Part shown: positions 40,844 to 49,260 of the stretch, piece by piece
How the letters are laid out: every line of letters begins with the position of its first letter
How positions within the stretch are numbered: the first letter of the stretch is position 1
Made by a program: the position numbers and the translations under genes
The notes under the pieces: generated by a model
What the model saw: the letters and a program-made list of their open reading frames with translations, nothing else
Databases searched by the model: none
What the model was told of the DNA's origin: nothing
DNA from: Lachnospira sp. UBA3790
Lineage (GTDB): Bacteria > Bacillota > Clostridia > Lachnospirales > Lachnospiraceae
Assembly (NCBI GenBank): GCA_002369135.1
Contig: DFEY01000003.1
Coordinates: forward strand, 642,338-706,337
Length of the DNA: 64,000 nt
Direction: 5' to 3'

Positions 40844-42853
40844 TTATTTATAGAATTGTGCTACGTAATTATAGTAGCCAATCATCTGTCCTGTATTATT
40901 TAAGTTTATAACATTGTTAAATCTTACTCGTATAAACTCATCTAACTTTTTCATATACTCATCAGAACTTAGTTTTCCTTGAGCCACAGCATCTAACCCC
41001 ATCTCCCAACTAGCGGTAAGCTCTGGGTTTAGAAGCGATTTGATTGAGCCGTGTACCACGCCAAAGATCATCTCACCCAGCTGAGTTGGTCTAATAACCT
41101 GAGTCTTCTTATTGAGCTGCAAATACTTGATATTTGTGAGTTTCTTTATTATCTCAGCTCTAGTAGCACTCGTTCCAATACCGGAACCTTTTATCTGTGC
41201 TCTTAGGTCTTCATCTTCTATCAGCTGACCAGCGTTTTCCATGGCCAAAATAAGTGAGCCTGAAGTGTATCTCTTTGGCGGTGTAGTCTCGCCTTCCTTA
41301 ATGTCAAAACCACCCACTTCTAGCTCGTCGCCCTTAGATACATTATACAGTATTTTGAAGAATTCTTCATCTAAAGGTTCATCATTTTCATCTTCGTTCT
41401 TTTTGGATTTTGGAACTCCTGAAATCTCCATATAACCTTTTTGAACCAAAATCTTAAAATTTGCATTAAACTGCTCAGTAAAGTTTTCCCCGTCAAAGGT
41501 AGATGGCATCTCGCCCACCAAAGCAGCCTTCTTATAAATGGCCGGTGGATAGAAAATACTTAAAAATCTTCTAACAATAACCATATACACTTTTCTATTA
41601 AGCTCACTCTGCTTTCCTAGTCCACCTAATCCCTGGCCTGTAGGAATAATAGCGTAGTGATCAGTTATCTTTTTATCATTTACATACTTTGTGCTCTCAA
41701 GTCCCTCGTACATTTTGTTATCCAAAATGTTTTTAGCAAACACTGCACAAGGTGTGTATGAAAGTAACCCTTTTATGTTTCTATCAACTTGCTTTGCAAC
41801 AGCTGTTGATATTACTCTTGCATCTGTTCTTGGATAAGTAACTAATTTGCTCTCATATAGTTGCTGAACAACATTTAATGTGTCGGATGGACTAATCTTA
41901 AACATCTTTGAGCAATCATTTTGAAGCTCCGCCAAATTGTAAAGAAGCGGAGGTTGTTTTTTCTCATCCTTAATATTAAGGCTTTTAACCTTCATCTTTA
42001 GCGGCTGGTGTTCTTCAATACCATTGATTAGTGCCACTGCCGATGTCTTTTCCTTAAAACCATTTTCTTTGTATAGAAGAGGTGATTCAAAAAACTTAGA
42101 ACCTTTCTTTGCCTTCCACTCTGTATCAACACTTCTATCACCAATATCTACATTTGCAATCACTCTATAAAAAGGTGTCTTTACAAAATCCCTAATCTCT
42201 CGTTCTCTTTGACAAATCATTCCGAGCACGCAAGTCATAACACGACCCACATTGATTGATTTCCATTTACCACCTTTTAAGTAATTGTTAACAGACTGAC
42301 CATACTTAAGAGTCAAAAGCCTTGAAAAATTTATTCCCATCAAATAATCTTCTTTTGCTCTAAGATATGCTGAGTCCGACAAATTGTTATATTCACTTAA
42401 ATCTTTCGCCTCTTTAATTCCACGAAGAATCTCCTCTTCAGTTTGAGAGTCAATCCAAACACGTTTTTCTGTCTTTCCTTTGACGCCGGCGGCCTGGGCC
42501 ACTAGTCTGTAAATATACTCACCCTCTCGTCCAGAGTCAGTACACACATAAATGGTATCCACATCATCACGTGTGAGGATACCTTTAACTATCTTGAACT
42601 GCTTCTTAACGCTAGAGATTACTTCGTACTTCCAGTCTTCTGGTATAAAAGGAAGATCTTTTAAATTCCACTTTTTATACTTCTCATCATATACTTCGGG
42701 ATAACTCATAGTCACCAAGTGTCCAACACACCAAGTAACTATTGAATCGTCACCCTCCATATATCCGTCGCGCTTTGAAGTTTTAAGTTTTAATGCCTTG
42801 GCAAACTCATTTGCCACACTAGGCTTCTCTGCAATATAAACTGTTTTTCCCAT
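40844..42853 (-). CDS. topB: DNA topoisomerase III (type IA)
   Basis: 669 residues. The TOPRIM motif is at YIAEKPSVANEFAKAL with DSGREGEYIYR; the catalytic tyrosine lies in VTYPRTDARVIS. The protein ends soon after the core, with no zinc-ribbon domains, which is usual for topoisomerase III. It relaxes negative supercoils and unlinks DNA intermediates. No strong ribosome site is visible before the ATG (GAGCGACAA), while AATATAAG lies close upstream, so start and translation mode are less certain. It follows the terminator of yfbR and heads a row with glmS. Confidence 0.93.
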   Translation of the reverse strand: MGKTVYIAEKPSVANEFAKALKLKTSKRDGYMEGDDSIVTWCVGHLVTMSYPEVYDEKYKKWNLKDLPFIPEDWKYEVISSVKKQFKIVKGILTRDDVDTIYVCTDSGREGEYIYRLVAQAAGVKGKTEKRVWIDSQTEEEILRGIKEAKDLSEYNNLSDSAYLRAKEDYLMGINFSRLLTLKYGQSVNNYLKGGKWKSINVGRVMTCVLGMICQREREIRDFVKTPFYRVIANVDIGDRSVDTEWKAKKGSKFFESPLLYKENGFKEKTSAVALINGIEEHQPLKMKVKSLNIKDEKKQPPLLYNLAELQNDCSKMFKISPSDTLNVVQQLYESKLVTYPRTDARVISTAVAKQVDRNIKGLLSYTPCAVFAKNILDNKMYEGLESTKYVNDKKITDHYAIIPTGQGLGGLGKQSELNRKVYMVIVRRFLSIFYPPAIYKKAALVGEMPSTFDGENFTEQFNANFKILVQKGYMEISGVPKSKKNEDENDEPLDEEFFKILYNVSKGDELEVGGFDIKEGETTPPKRYTSGSLILAMENAGQLIEDEDLRAQIKGSGIGTSATRAEIIKKLTNIKYLQLNKKTQVIRPTQLGEMIFGVVHGSIKSLLNPELTASWEMGLDAVAQGKLSSDEYMKKLDEFIRVRFNNVINLNNTGQMIGYYNYVAQFYK

Positions 42854-42868
42854 TTGTCGCTCTTATAT

Positions 42869-42900
42869 TAAGAGATTAACCTTTCAGCTAATCTCTTTTA
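42869..42900 (-). terminator. Intrinsic terminator of the leuCD-thrC-yfbR row
   Basis: Stem AAGAGATTA / TAATCTCTT with a 10-base loop and T-run, in the 50-base gap between yfbR and topB. Confidence 0.75.
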
Positions 42901-42903
42901 ATA

Positions 42904-43476
42904 CTAATTTATTTCATCTAATGTTTGATTATATGAATCTATGAAGTGTTCCATAAAATATTCCACTTCTTCCATCTCCATATCATCAATAATCTTCTTT
43001 ATGGAATCCTTTGCCTCTTTAAAGTCGTTGTTACCCATATCCTCTTCTTCTAAGCACTTGATATAAGCAGACAACTTATCAGCAGCTTTTACATACTTAT
43101 AGTCAGGATCATCTTCCACACCCATTACCTTTTCGTACTCTGGCTGCATCTCTTCAGGTAGTTCTTTAATTAGTTTGTTAACTGCAATGTCTTCTACCTT
43201 CTTATATGAATCTCTGATTTCTGGTGCAAAGTACTTGATAGGTGTTGGCATATCACCAGTAATAATCTCAGCCGTATCATGCATTATACCAATAACAGCA
43301 ATACGCTCTGGGTCTAGGTCTTTACCGAAGAATGTATTTCCAATAACCGCAAGAGCGTGCGCAATAATAGCAACTTCCAAACTGTGTTCAGCAATATTCT
43401 CGCTGTCCACTGTTCTCATAAGTCCCCAACGGTTAATATATTTCATTCTTGCAAGCATTCCATAAAAATTATTCAT
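42904..43476 (-). CDS. yfbR: HD-domain 5'-deoxynucleotidase, YfbR-like
   Basis: 190 residues. An HD phosphohydrolase fold with the metal residues His in AEHSLEVAIIAH, the HD pair in IMHDTAEIITGD and a later Asp in KAADKLSAYIKC. The start MNNFYGMLARMKYINRW is typical of YfbR, which removes phosphate from 5'-deoxyribonucleotides. Its start codon lies one base after the thrC stop. Placement behind amino-acid genes looks like simple operon packing. Confidence 0.88.
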   Translation of the reverse strand: MNNFYGMLARMKYINRWGLMRTVDSENIAEHSLEVAIIAHALAVIGNTFFGKDLDPERIAVIGIMHDTAEIITGDMPTPIKYFAPEIRDSYKKVEDIAVNKLIKELPEEMQPEYEKVMGVEDDPDYKYVKAADKLSAYIKCLEEEDMGNNDFKEAKDSIKKIIDDMEMEEVEYFMEHFIDSYNQTLDEIN

Positions 43477-43477
43477 C

Positions 43478-44968
43478 TTATATACCTAAAAAATCCTTAA
43501 CAATTTTTTCCATATCTTCTGTCTCGCATTTTGTGTTGTGTCTAATCTCAGCGTTTCTGATTTCCTCAATAGCATTTGGAATCTTGATGTTTCCAATTCT
43601 TGATAGTTCATCTACCAACTCGAAATCTTCACCTGAATTATATTTTGGATCAATAGCATTCATTACCGCTCTTGTAAATTTGAATGGACTAGCTGTTGAT
43701 GCGATAACTGTCGCTTTATTATCACCGGTTTCTGCCACATACTTTTCATACACGCATCTAGCAACAGATGTATGAGTATCCATAATGTAGCCTGTGTCTT
43801 CATAAATCTTCTTAATAGTCTGAGCTGTCTCTTCTTCCGATGCAAACTTACCAACAAAGTCATTTAGTTTTGCTCTCATATCGTCAGTAATATTGTAAAC
43901 ACCTGTCTCAGATAGATTTGCCATCAACTCTTTATTCTTATTAGCATCATCACCTGCTATGTGATAGATAAGTCTTTCAAGGTTGCTTGAAATCAAAATA
44001 TCCATAGATGGAGATGTTGTTAAAATGAACTCACGGTTTTTATCATATTCTCCTGTGTTAAAGAAGTCATACAATACTTTGTTTTCGTTAGACGCGCAAA
44101 CAAGTTTGTCGATTGGAGTTCCAATGTTTTTTGCATAGTACGCAGCAAGAATATTTCCAAAGTTTCCAGTTGGAACTACCACGTTAATCTTCTCGCCGTC
44201 TTCTATCTTACCTTCCGCCAAAAGTTTAGCGTAAGAATAAACATAGTATGCAACCTGTGGAATAAGTCTTCCAATGTTAATAGAGTTGGCTGATGAGAAC
44301 TGGAATCCCTTTTCGTCCATTTCTTTTGCTAACTCTTTATTGTTGAATATATTTTTAACACCTGTCTGGGCCTCGTCAAAGTTACCCTTGATAGCCACTA
44401 CATGAGTGTTATCACCTTTTTGTGTAACCATCTGCTTTTCCTGAATTGGGCTAACACCACCATCAGGATAGAAAACAACAATCTTTGTTCCCTCGACCCC
44501 TGCAAATCCAGCAAGTGCAGCTTTACCTGTATCACCTGATGTAGCTGTAAGAATTACAATGTCATTCTCCACTCCATTTTTCTTTGCCGATGTCGTTAGA
44601 AGATGTGGCAAAATTTGAAGCGCCATATCTTTAAACGCAATAGTTGGTCCGTGGAAAAGTTCCAAGTGATATGGATCCTTTACCTGCGCTAGAGGTGCAA
44701 TCTCTTCTGTGTCAAACTTCTCATCATAAGCTTTCTCTATACAGTTTTTAAGTTCTTCTTCTGTAAAATCTGTATAGAAAAGTTTCAACACTTCATAAGC
44801 AAGCTCTTGGTAAGTCATCTTTGAAAGTTCTTCCATAGACTTATCAAGCTCTGGCAACTTAATTGGCACAAACAAACCACCATCGTCAGCTAAACCTTTA
44901 AGTATAGCCTCAGATGCTTTTAGTGCTCCATCTTCACTTCTTGTACTTTTGTATAATATCTCTTTCAT
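43478..44968 (-). CDS. thrC: Threonine synthase
   Basis: 496 residues. PLP enzyme converting O-phosphohomoserine to threonine. The cofactor Lys is in HGPTIAFKDMALQ; the phosphate-binding SGDTGKAA and the VPTGNFGNILAAYYAK loop are present. The length and N-terminus (STRSEDGALKASEAI) match the longer, yeast/E. coli-like type. It follows leuD by 9 bases and is probably transcribed with leuCD. Confidence 0.96.
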   Translation of the reverse strand: MKEILYKSTRSEDGALKASEAILKGLADDGGLFVPIKLPELDKSMEELSKMTYQELAYEVLKLFYTDFTEEELKNCIEKAYDEKFDTEEIAPLAQVKDPYHLELFHGPTIAFKDMALQILPHLLTTSAKKNGVENDIVILTATSGDTGKAALAGFAGVEGTKIVVFYPDGGVSPIQEKQMVTQKGDNTHVVAIKGNFDEAQTGVKNIFNNKELAKEMDEKGFQFSSANSINIGRLIPQVAYYVYSYAKLLAEGKIEDGEKINVVVPTGNFGNILAAYYAKNIGTPIDKLVCASNENKVLYDFFNTGEYDKNREFILTTSPSMDILISSNLERLIYHIAGDDANKNKELMANLSETGVYNITDDMRAKLNDFVGKFASEEETAQTIKKIYEDTGYIMDTHTSVARCVYEKYVAETGDNKATVIASTASPFKFTRAVMNAIDPKYNSGEDFELVDELSRIGNIKIPNAIEEIRNAEIRHNTKCETEDMEKIVKDFLGI

Positions 44969-44977
44969 AATTTCCTC

Positions 44978-45463
44978 TTACTTTTCGTTAATATAATTTA
45001 CTAATCCACCCTTAGTAATTATGTTTTGCATAAACTCAGGGAATGGCTGCCCTTTGAACTCAGCACCAGTAGTCTTGTTTACAATAACACCTGTGTCAAA
45101 GTCTACTTCTACTTCGTCGCCATCGCTTATTCCTGCCGCAGCCTCTGGACACTCAATAATAGGAAGTCCAATGTTAATAGCATTTCTATAAAAGATTCTA
45201 GCGAATGTGTCTGCTATTACACAGCTAACTCCACAAGCCTTAATAGAAATAGGTGCATGCTCTCTAGAAGATCCACAGCCGAAGTTCTTATCAGCCACGA
45301 TAATATCTCCCTCGCTCACCTTACTAGCAAACTCTTTATCAATATCTTCCATACAGTGACTAGCTAGCGCCTTTGGGTCTGGGTCATTTAAGTATCTAGC
45401 TGGAATAATTACATCTGTATCTACGTTATCTCCAAATTTAAAAACTTTACCTTCTGCTTTCAT
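44978..45463 (-). CDS. leuD: 3-isopropylmalate dehydratase small subunit
   Basis: 161 residues, the short archaeal/clostridial type. With LeuC it isomerises 2-isopropylmalate in leucine synthesis. Motifs: DVIIPARYL, FGCGSSREHAPIS and a substrate region AINIGLPIIECPE. It follows leuC by 9 bases. leuA and leuB are not in the window. Confidence 0.96.
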   Translation of the reverse strand: MKAEGKVFKFGDNVDTDVIIPARYLNDPDPKALASHCMEDIDKEFASKVSEGDIIVADKNFGCGSSREHAPISIKACGVSCVIADTFARIFYRNAINIGLPIIECPEAAAGISDGDEVEVDFDTGVIVNKTTGAEFKGQPFPEFMQNIITKGGLVNYINEK

Positions 45464-45472
45464 AGTATCCTC

Positions 45473-46738
45473 CTATAGTCCAAGTTCTGCTGGTCCTGAA
45501 ATCTTACCAGTGATTGCACTAGCTGCAGCAACAGCTGGTGAAGAAAGATAAACTTCTGATTCAGGATCACCCATACGTCCTACAAAATTTCTGTTTGTAG
45601 TAGCAACGGCTCTTTCACCCTTAGCAAGAATTCCCATATGTCCACCCAAACAAGGTCCACATGTTGGTGTGCTCACTGCACAACCAGCCTTGATAAATGT
45701 TGTCATAATTCCCTCTTCAATACATTGTAGATAAATGTCTTGAGTTGCTGGGAACACGATACATCTAACACCGTCAGCCACTTTTCTTCCTTCAAAGATT
45801 TTGGCAGCCTCACGCATATCTTGGATACGACCGTTTGTACATGAACCAATAACTACTTGATCTATTTTTATATCATCTATCTCATCGATAGTGTGTGTAT
45901 TCTCTGGCAAGTGTGGGAATGAAACTGTAGACTTCACTTTGCTTAAATCAATTGTGTATTCTTCCACATACTCTGCGTCTTCGTCCGGTTCAAATACTGT
46001 GTATTCTTTGTCGGAGTGTTCTTCCATATATTCGATAGTTTTATCGTCCACGACAAAGATACCGTTCTTTCCGCCAGCTTCTATAGCCATATTTGCCATT
46101 GCAAATCTGTCATCCATTGTTAAACTGTGAACTCCCTCACCCACAAATTCCATTGACTGATAAAGCGCACCATCCACACCAATCATTCCAATGATGTGAA
46201 GTATTACGTCCTTACCAGAAACCCAAGGATTTAACTTTCCTATTAAGTTAAACTTGATAGCTGATGGTACTTTGAACCATGCCTGACCAGTAGCCATACC
46301 TGCAGCCATATCAGTACTACCAACACCTGTTGAAAATGCACCAAGTGCACCGTATGTACAAGTGTGTGAGTCAGCACCAATCACCACATCGCCTGCCACT
46401 ACTAATCCTTTTTCAGGAAGTAATGCATGCTCAATACCTACTCGTCCAGTTTCAAAGTAGTTTGTTATATCATTAGCCTTTGCAAAATCTTTTACGCACT
46501 TGTAAAGTTCTGCTGACTTAATATCTTTGTTTGGTGTGTAGTGATCTGGAACTAATGCAATTTTGTCTTCGCAAAATACACAGTCCACATCCATCTTCTC
46601 CATCTCGCCAATAGCAACAGGTCCAGTAATATCATTAGCTAAAACCAAATCAAGATTAGCCTCGATTAATTGTCCAGCCTCCACACTGTCTAAACCTGCA
46701 TGTTTAGCTAAGATTTTTTGTGTCATTGTCATTCCCAT
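45473..46738 (-). CDS. leuC: 3-isopropylmalate dehydratase large subunit
   Basis: 421 residues, aconitase superfamily, of the shorter HacA-like class. The [4Fe-4S] cysteines are in VIGSCTNGR and in the later TCGPCLGGH pair. Substrate-site pieces GADSHTCTYGALGAFSTGVGST are visible in parts. AGGAGG precedes the ATG. It begins only 52 bases after tRNA-Ser, a gap too short to hold a clear promoter, so it may be transcribed from the tRNA promoter. Confidence 0.96.
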   Translation of the reverse strand: MGMTMTQKILAKHAGLDSVEAGQLIEANLDLVLANDITGPVAIGEMEKMDVDCVFCEDKIALVPDHYTPNKDIKSAELYKCVKDFAKANDITNYFETGRVGIEHALLPEKGLVVAGDVVIGADSHTCTYGALGAFSTGVGSTDMAAGMATGQAWFKVPSAIKFNLIGKLNPWVSGKDVILHIIGMIGVDGALYQSMEFVGEGVHSLTMDDRFAMANMAIEAGGKNGIFVVDDKTIEYMEEHSDKEYTVFEPDEDAEYVEEYTIDLSKVKSTVSFPHLPENTHTIDEIDDIKIDQVVIGSCTNGRIQDMREAAKIFEGRKVADGVRCIVFPATQDIYLQCIEEGIMTTFIKAGCAVSTPTCGPCLGGHMGILAKGERAVATTNRNFVGRMGDPESEVYLSSPAVAAASAITGKISGPAELGL

Positions 46739-46754
46739 AAGAATTCCTCCTATT

Positions 46755-46785
46755 TTATGTAAAAACCAGTGGTTTTTAGTGTTTT
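46755..46785 (-). terminator. Short hairpin between tRNA-Ser and leuC
   Basis: AAAAACC / GGTTTTT with a 3-base loop and T-run on the minus strand. It could be a weak terminator of the tRNA transcript, letting some polymerases go on into leuC. Confidence 0.5.
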
Positions 46786-46790
46786 CCTAA

Positions 46791-46876
46791 CGGAGACGGT
46801 GGGATTCGAACCCACGTGCCCGTAAGGACAACCGCATTTCGAGTGCGGCTCGTTATGACCACTTCGATACGTCTCC
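46791..46876 (-). tRNA. tRNA-Ser (CGA)
   Basis: Folds as a class II tRNA on the minus strand: acceptor GGAGACG / CGTCTCC, anticodon arm CCGCA-CTCGAAA-TGCGG with anticodon CGA, a long variable arm (GTCCTTACGGGCAC), T arm GTGGGTTCGAATCCCAC and discriminator G as expected for Ser. CCA is not encoded. Confidence 0.96.
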
Positions 46877-47078
46877 ACAATGTTAAAATTATACCATAAT
46901 TACGGGCTTTTTTTAACAAAGAATAACCAAAAAAGCACATTATTTTTAATAAAAAACAAAGAAAAAAGCAGTGTGCTCACTAACAATCGTTCGCACAGCT
47001 GCTTTTTTCTTTATCTTATAATAAATTGCTTTTTTGGTTATTCTGTAAAACCCGAATGTGTATAATTTTAACTTTGTG
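46876..47078. repeat. 203-bp near-perfect palindrome
   Basis: A long inverted repeat fills the gap between tRNA-Ser and the STAS-kinase gene. Outer arms match in 18 of 19 bases (46876-46894 and 47060-47078); a middle block matches in 17 of 17 (46921-46937 and 47027-47043); an inner block matches in 14 of 14 (46958-46971 and 46999-47012). The core is a double-ended terminator (GCAG/CTGC stem with T6 on both strands). The left arm carries the tRNA-Ser -10 box and the right arm its mirror image. The right end forms the last codons and stop of the STAS gene. It resembles a miniature inverted-repeat element; no second copy was seen in this window. Confidence 0.85.
46888..46897 (-). promoter_or_regulatory. 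Extended -10 of tRNA-Ser
   Basis: Minus strand TGG-TATAAT (TATAAT at 46888-46893), about 11 bases before the tRNA. The same ATGGTATAATTT string precedes tRNA-Thr (51464-51474). Confidence 0.65.
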
Positions 47079-48243
47079 TTATGTAGTCAATGTTTGATTC
47101 AATCTGCTTTCTACAGAAGTCGATTAGTTCTTGGCCATCTTCAGTTTCTAGGCCGCCACGTCTGATTGTTCTTCTCATAATACGAGCATAACCAATCAAC
47201 TCAGCCTTAGCTTTTAGTTCTTGCATTTCTTCTTCGCTCTTACCTTCACAGTATAGCTCTAAAGATTTTTCCCAAATGTAGTTTGTTCTGTCATATGAAA
47301 GACCTAAGAAGTTTTCTACATTTGAAGCATCGCATGAACCAAATCCAACATATGCATTAAACATAGATGCTAGTTCGAATACTGGATCACCAGTACAGAT
47401 AGTATCCATATCAATAAGCAATGTCTCACCATTTTGCATCATTACATTTTTGATGTGGTAATCACCATGCATCATATTCTTGCTATCTGGAATACTTTCA
47501 ACTATTTGAACAAGCTTTTCTCCATATCCATTTGGTAGATACTCTACCAAATCTTTAGCCCATCCAATAGCTACTTCCTTCATGCTAGGAACTTCACCAT
47601 CCACAACCTCTGTGCCATGAATTTTCTTTAGCAAGTCGATGTATAGACCAATATATTTATCGATATTATCTGGATCTTCTTCTATTAGTTTTGCAAATGA
47701 TTTAGCATTAAGAAGTTCAAAAACTGAACCATATCCCTCTCCCACTTTTACAACATCATATGGGATAGCTGTAGGTATGCCAAGTACAAATGCCTTTCTA
47801 GCCAATTCTCTTTCTCTCTTGATATCTGGAAGAGAATCTGGATTATTATAAACCTTGATAATAGTCTCTGGGTCTATACGATAAACCTTACCATTGGCGC
47901 CCTGTCCTATAATCTCGCATCCTTCTACTGAGAATTCTCGGTACGCCTTTTCAATGGGCATAATTTCTGAAAAACCTGTCATCTCAAAAATCTCATATAC
48001 ATCTGATGACACGTTTATAATCTTAAGTGATGCATTATTCTTCTTTAATCTAAGAATAATTCTAAGACCCGCACTAGAGATATACTCTAGTTTTTGTGCA
48101 TCTATTATTAGTTCTTCAAAAGAATTCTCATTGACAATATCATCAAGCTGTTTTTCTACATCAGCTGCATTTGTGGAATCAATTCTTCCATCAAGCGCAA
48201 TCTTTAATGTATTATCAGTTTTTTCTCCATTAATACTAATCAT
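47068..48243 (-). CDS. STAS domain fused to an APH/choline-kinase-like phosphotransferase
   Basis: 391 residues with two clear parts. Residues 1-100 form an anti-sigma-factor antagonist (STAS) domain: NTLKIALDGRIDSTNAADVE, LIIDAQKLEYISSAGLRIIL, whose Ser pair is the usual phosphorylation site. From about 108 on there is an APH-type kinase: glycine loop IGQGANGKVYRI, Lys in IIKVYNN, catalytic HGDYHIKNVM near 258, and the metal Asp in LLIDMDT. The substrate is unknown; sugars, aminoglycosides, choline or proteins are possible. I chose the ATG at 48243: GGAG is seven bases upstream, while an ATG at 48249 is too close. It overlaps the HD gene and follows an RsbW-like gene. Confidence 0.9.
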   Translation of the reverse strand: MISINGEKTDNTLKIALDGRIDSTNAADVEKQLDDIVNENSFEELIIDAQKLEYISSAGLRIILRLKKNNASLKIINVSSDVYEIFEMTGFSEIMPIEKAYREFSVEGCEIIGQGANGKVYRIDPETIIKVYNNPDSLPDIKRERELARKAFVLGIPTAIPYDVVKVGEGYGSVFELLNAKSFAKLIEEDPDNIDKYIGLYIDLLKKIHGTEVVDGEVPSMKEVAIGWAKDLVEYLPNGYGEKLVQIVESIPDSKNMMHGDYHIKNVMMQNGETLLIDMDTICTGDPVFELASMFNAYVGFGSCDASNVENFLGLSYDRTNYIWEKSLELYCEGKSEEEMQELKAKAELIGYARIMRRTIRRGGLETEDGQELIDFCRKQIESNIDYITQS

Positions 48244-48820
48244 CTTCATTCTCCTTTACGTTCTTAAATATATATCCAACAATCTGTCTGTATTCTTGAT
48301 ATGCTAATGTATTTTCTAATTCAACAAGATATTTGCAAATTGTTCTATAATACCATGCTTGCTTTTCTACATCCTTCATATTGAAGTGGTTCCACATAGC
48401 ATCGCCTTCTTCTTCATAAAGTTTAAACAGTGTTCTAATATTTGAAACTTTATCTGCCAACCACAAAATCTTTACGGCAGGATCTCTACTATTCTTTAAG
48501 TGTTCAAGCGACTCTTTCTTTCTTATCTCCCAAGTCTGCTCTGGTGGCAAGTCATATCTTTTCTTTTCTGTTTCAGACTCAACTAACTGCGCCACTCTGT
48601 CCCCAAACTTTTCTCTTATCTCATCCACAGTAGTATCTGTATCTTCCACAGTGTCATGTAATACCGCTGCCACAATAGTGTCTTCGTCTTTGGTTAAGTC
48701 ACTCGCAATAGCTGCAGCCTCTAGTGGATGAAGAATATATGGAGAACTTTCTCTCTTTCTCACCTGACCCATATGTTTATGGGTCGCAAATATTATTGCA
48801 TCATCTAATTTTTTACCCAT
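48236..48820 (-). CDS. Stand-alone HD hydrolase of the RelA/SpoT type
   Basis: 194 residues. An HD domain as in the hydrolase half of SpoT/RelA enzymes: HPLEAAAIAS, AAVLHDTVEDTD (HD pair and the ED motif) and the later WLADKVSNIRTL. There is no synthetase, TGS or ACT domain, so it resembles small alarmone hydrolases (Mesh1-like), which cleave (p)ppGpp. Whether it truly acts on ppGpp is inference. It starts one base after the RsbW-like gene and overlaps the STAS-kinase gene, so the three are translationally linked. Confidence 0.87.
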   Translation of the reverse strand: MGKKLDDAIIFATHKHMGQVRKRESSPYILHPLEAAAIASDLTKDEDTIVAAVLHDTVEDTDTTVDEIREKFGDRVAQLVESETEKKRYDLPPEQTWEIRKKESLEHLKNSRDPAVKILWLADKVSNIRTLFKLYEEEGDAMWNHFNMKDVEKQAWYYRTICKYLVELENTLAYQEYRQIVGYIFKNVKENEDD

Positions 48821-48821
48821 C

Positions 48822-49229
48822 TTATTCGTCCCTAATCTTCTTATATATTCTTACAATATTTTTTCCGTCTTTATACTCATATTCAATCTTGTCTGCATTT
48901 TGTTTAGCCATGTAAATACCAAGTCCACCAATCTCCCTTTCTTCAATAGGTGCATTGATGTCTGGATCTTTTCTCTCTAGCGGATTAAATGGTGCACCTG
49001 AATCAATAAGCGCAATAATAAGTTGAGCATTCTCATCTATTTGAAGTTCAACCTCTCCGCCGGACTCAGAATATGAATAGTGTGCAATATTAACAAACAG
49101 TTCCTCTACGGCAATAGAGATCTGCATCTGCTTTTTCATATCGATATTCATTTTGTCCATCTGTTCCTCAAGAAAGGCCATAGCTGCTGGCAAACTTTCA
49201 TGATTAGCTTCAAATGTTTTACTTACCAT
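48822..49229 (-). CDS. RsbW/SpoIIAB-like anti-sigma factor kinase
   Basis: 135 residues, a GHKL-type ATPase of the serine-kinase anti-sigma group. N box: IAVEELFVNIAHYSYSE; G1: LIDSGAPFNPLERKD; G2: EIGGLGIYMAKQNAD. Such proteins bind a sigma factor or other target, and phosphorylate a Ser in a STAS partner; the STAS partner is likely the fused protein two genes downstream. No sigma factor gene lies in the window. AAAGGGG precedes the ATG. Confidence 0.9.
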   Translation of the reverse strand: MVSKTFEANHESLPAAMAFLEEQMDKMNIDMKKQMQISIAVEELFVNIAHYSYSESGGEVELQIDENAQLIIALIDSGAPFNPLERKDPDINAPIEEREIGGLGIYMAKQNADKIEYEYKDGKNIVRIYKKIRDE

Positions 49230-49260
49230 AATAACCCCTTTATCTTTTACACTTTGAATA

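Noticed and set aside
46880..47065. Open frame of 61 codons on the plus strand
   Set aside because: It lies inside the palindrome, with Lys/Asn/Phe-rich low-complexity content and no ribosome site.
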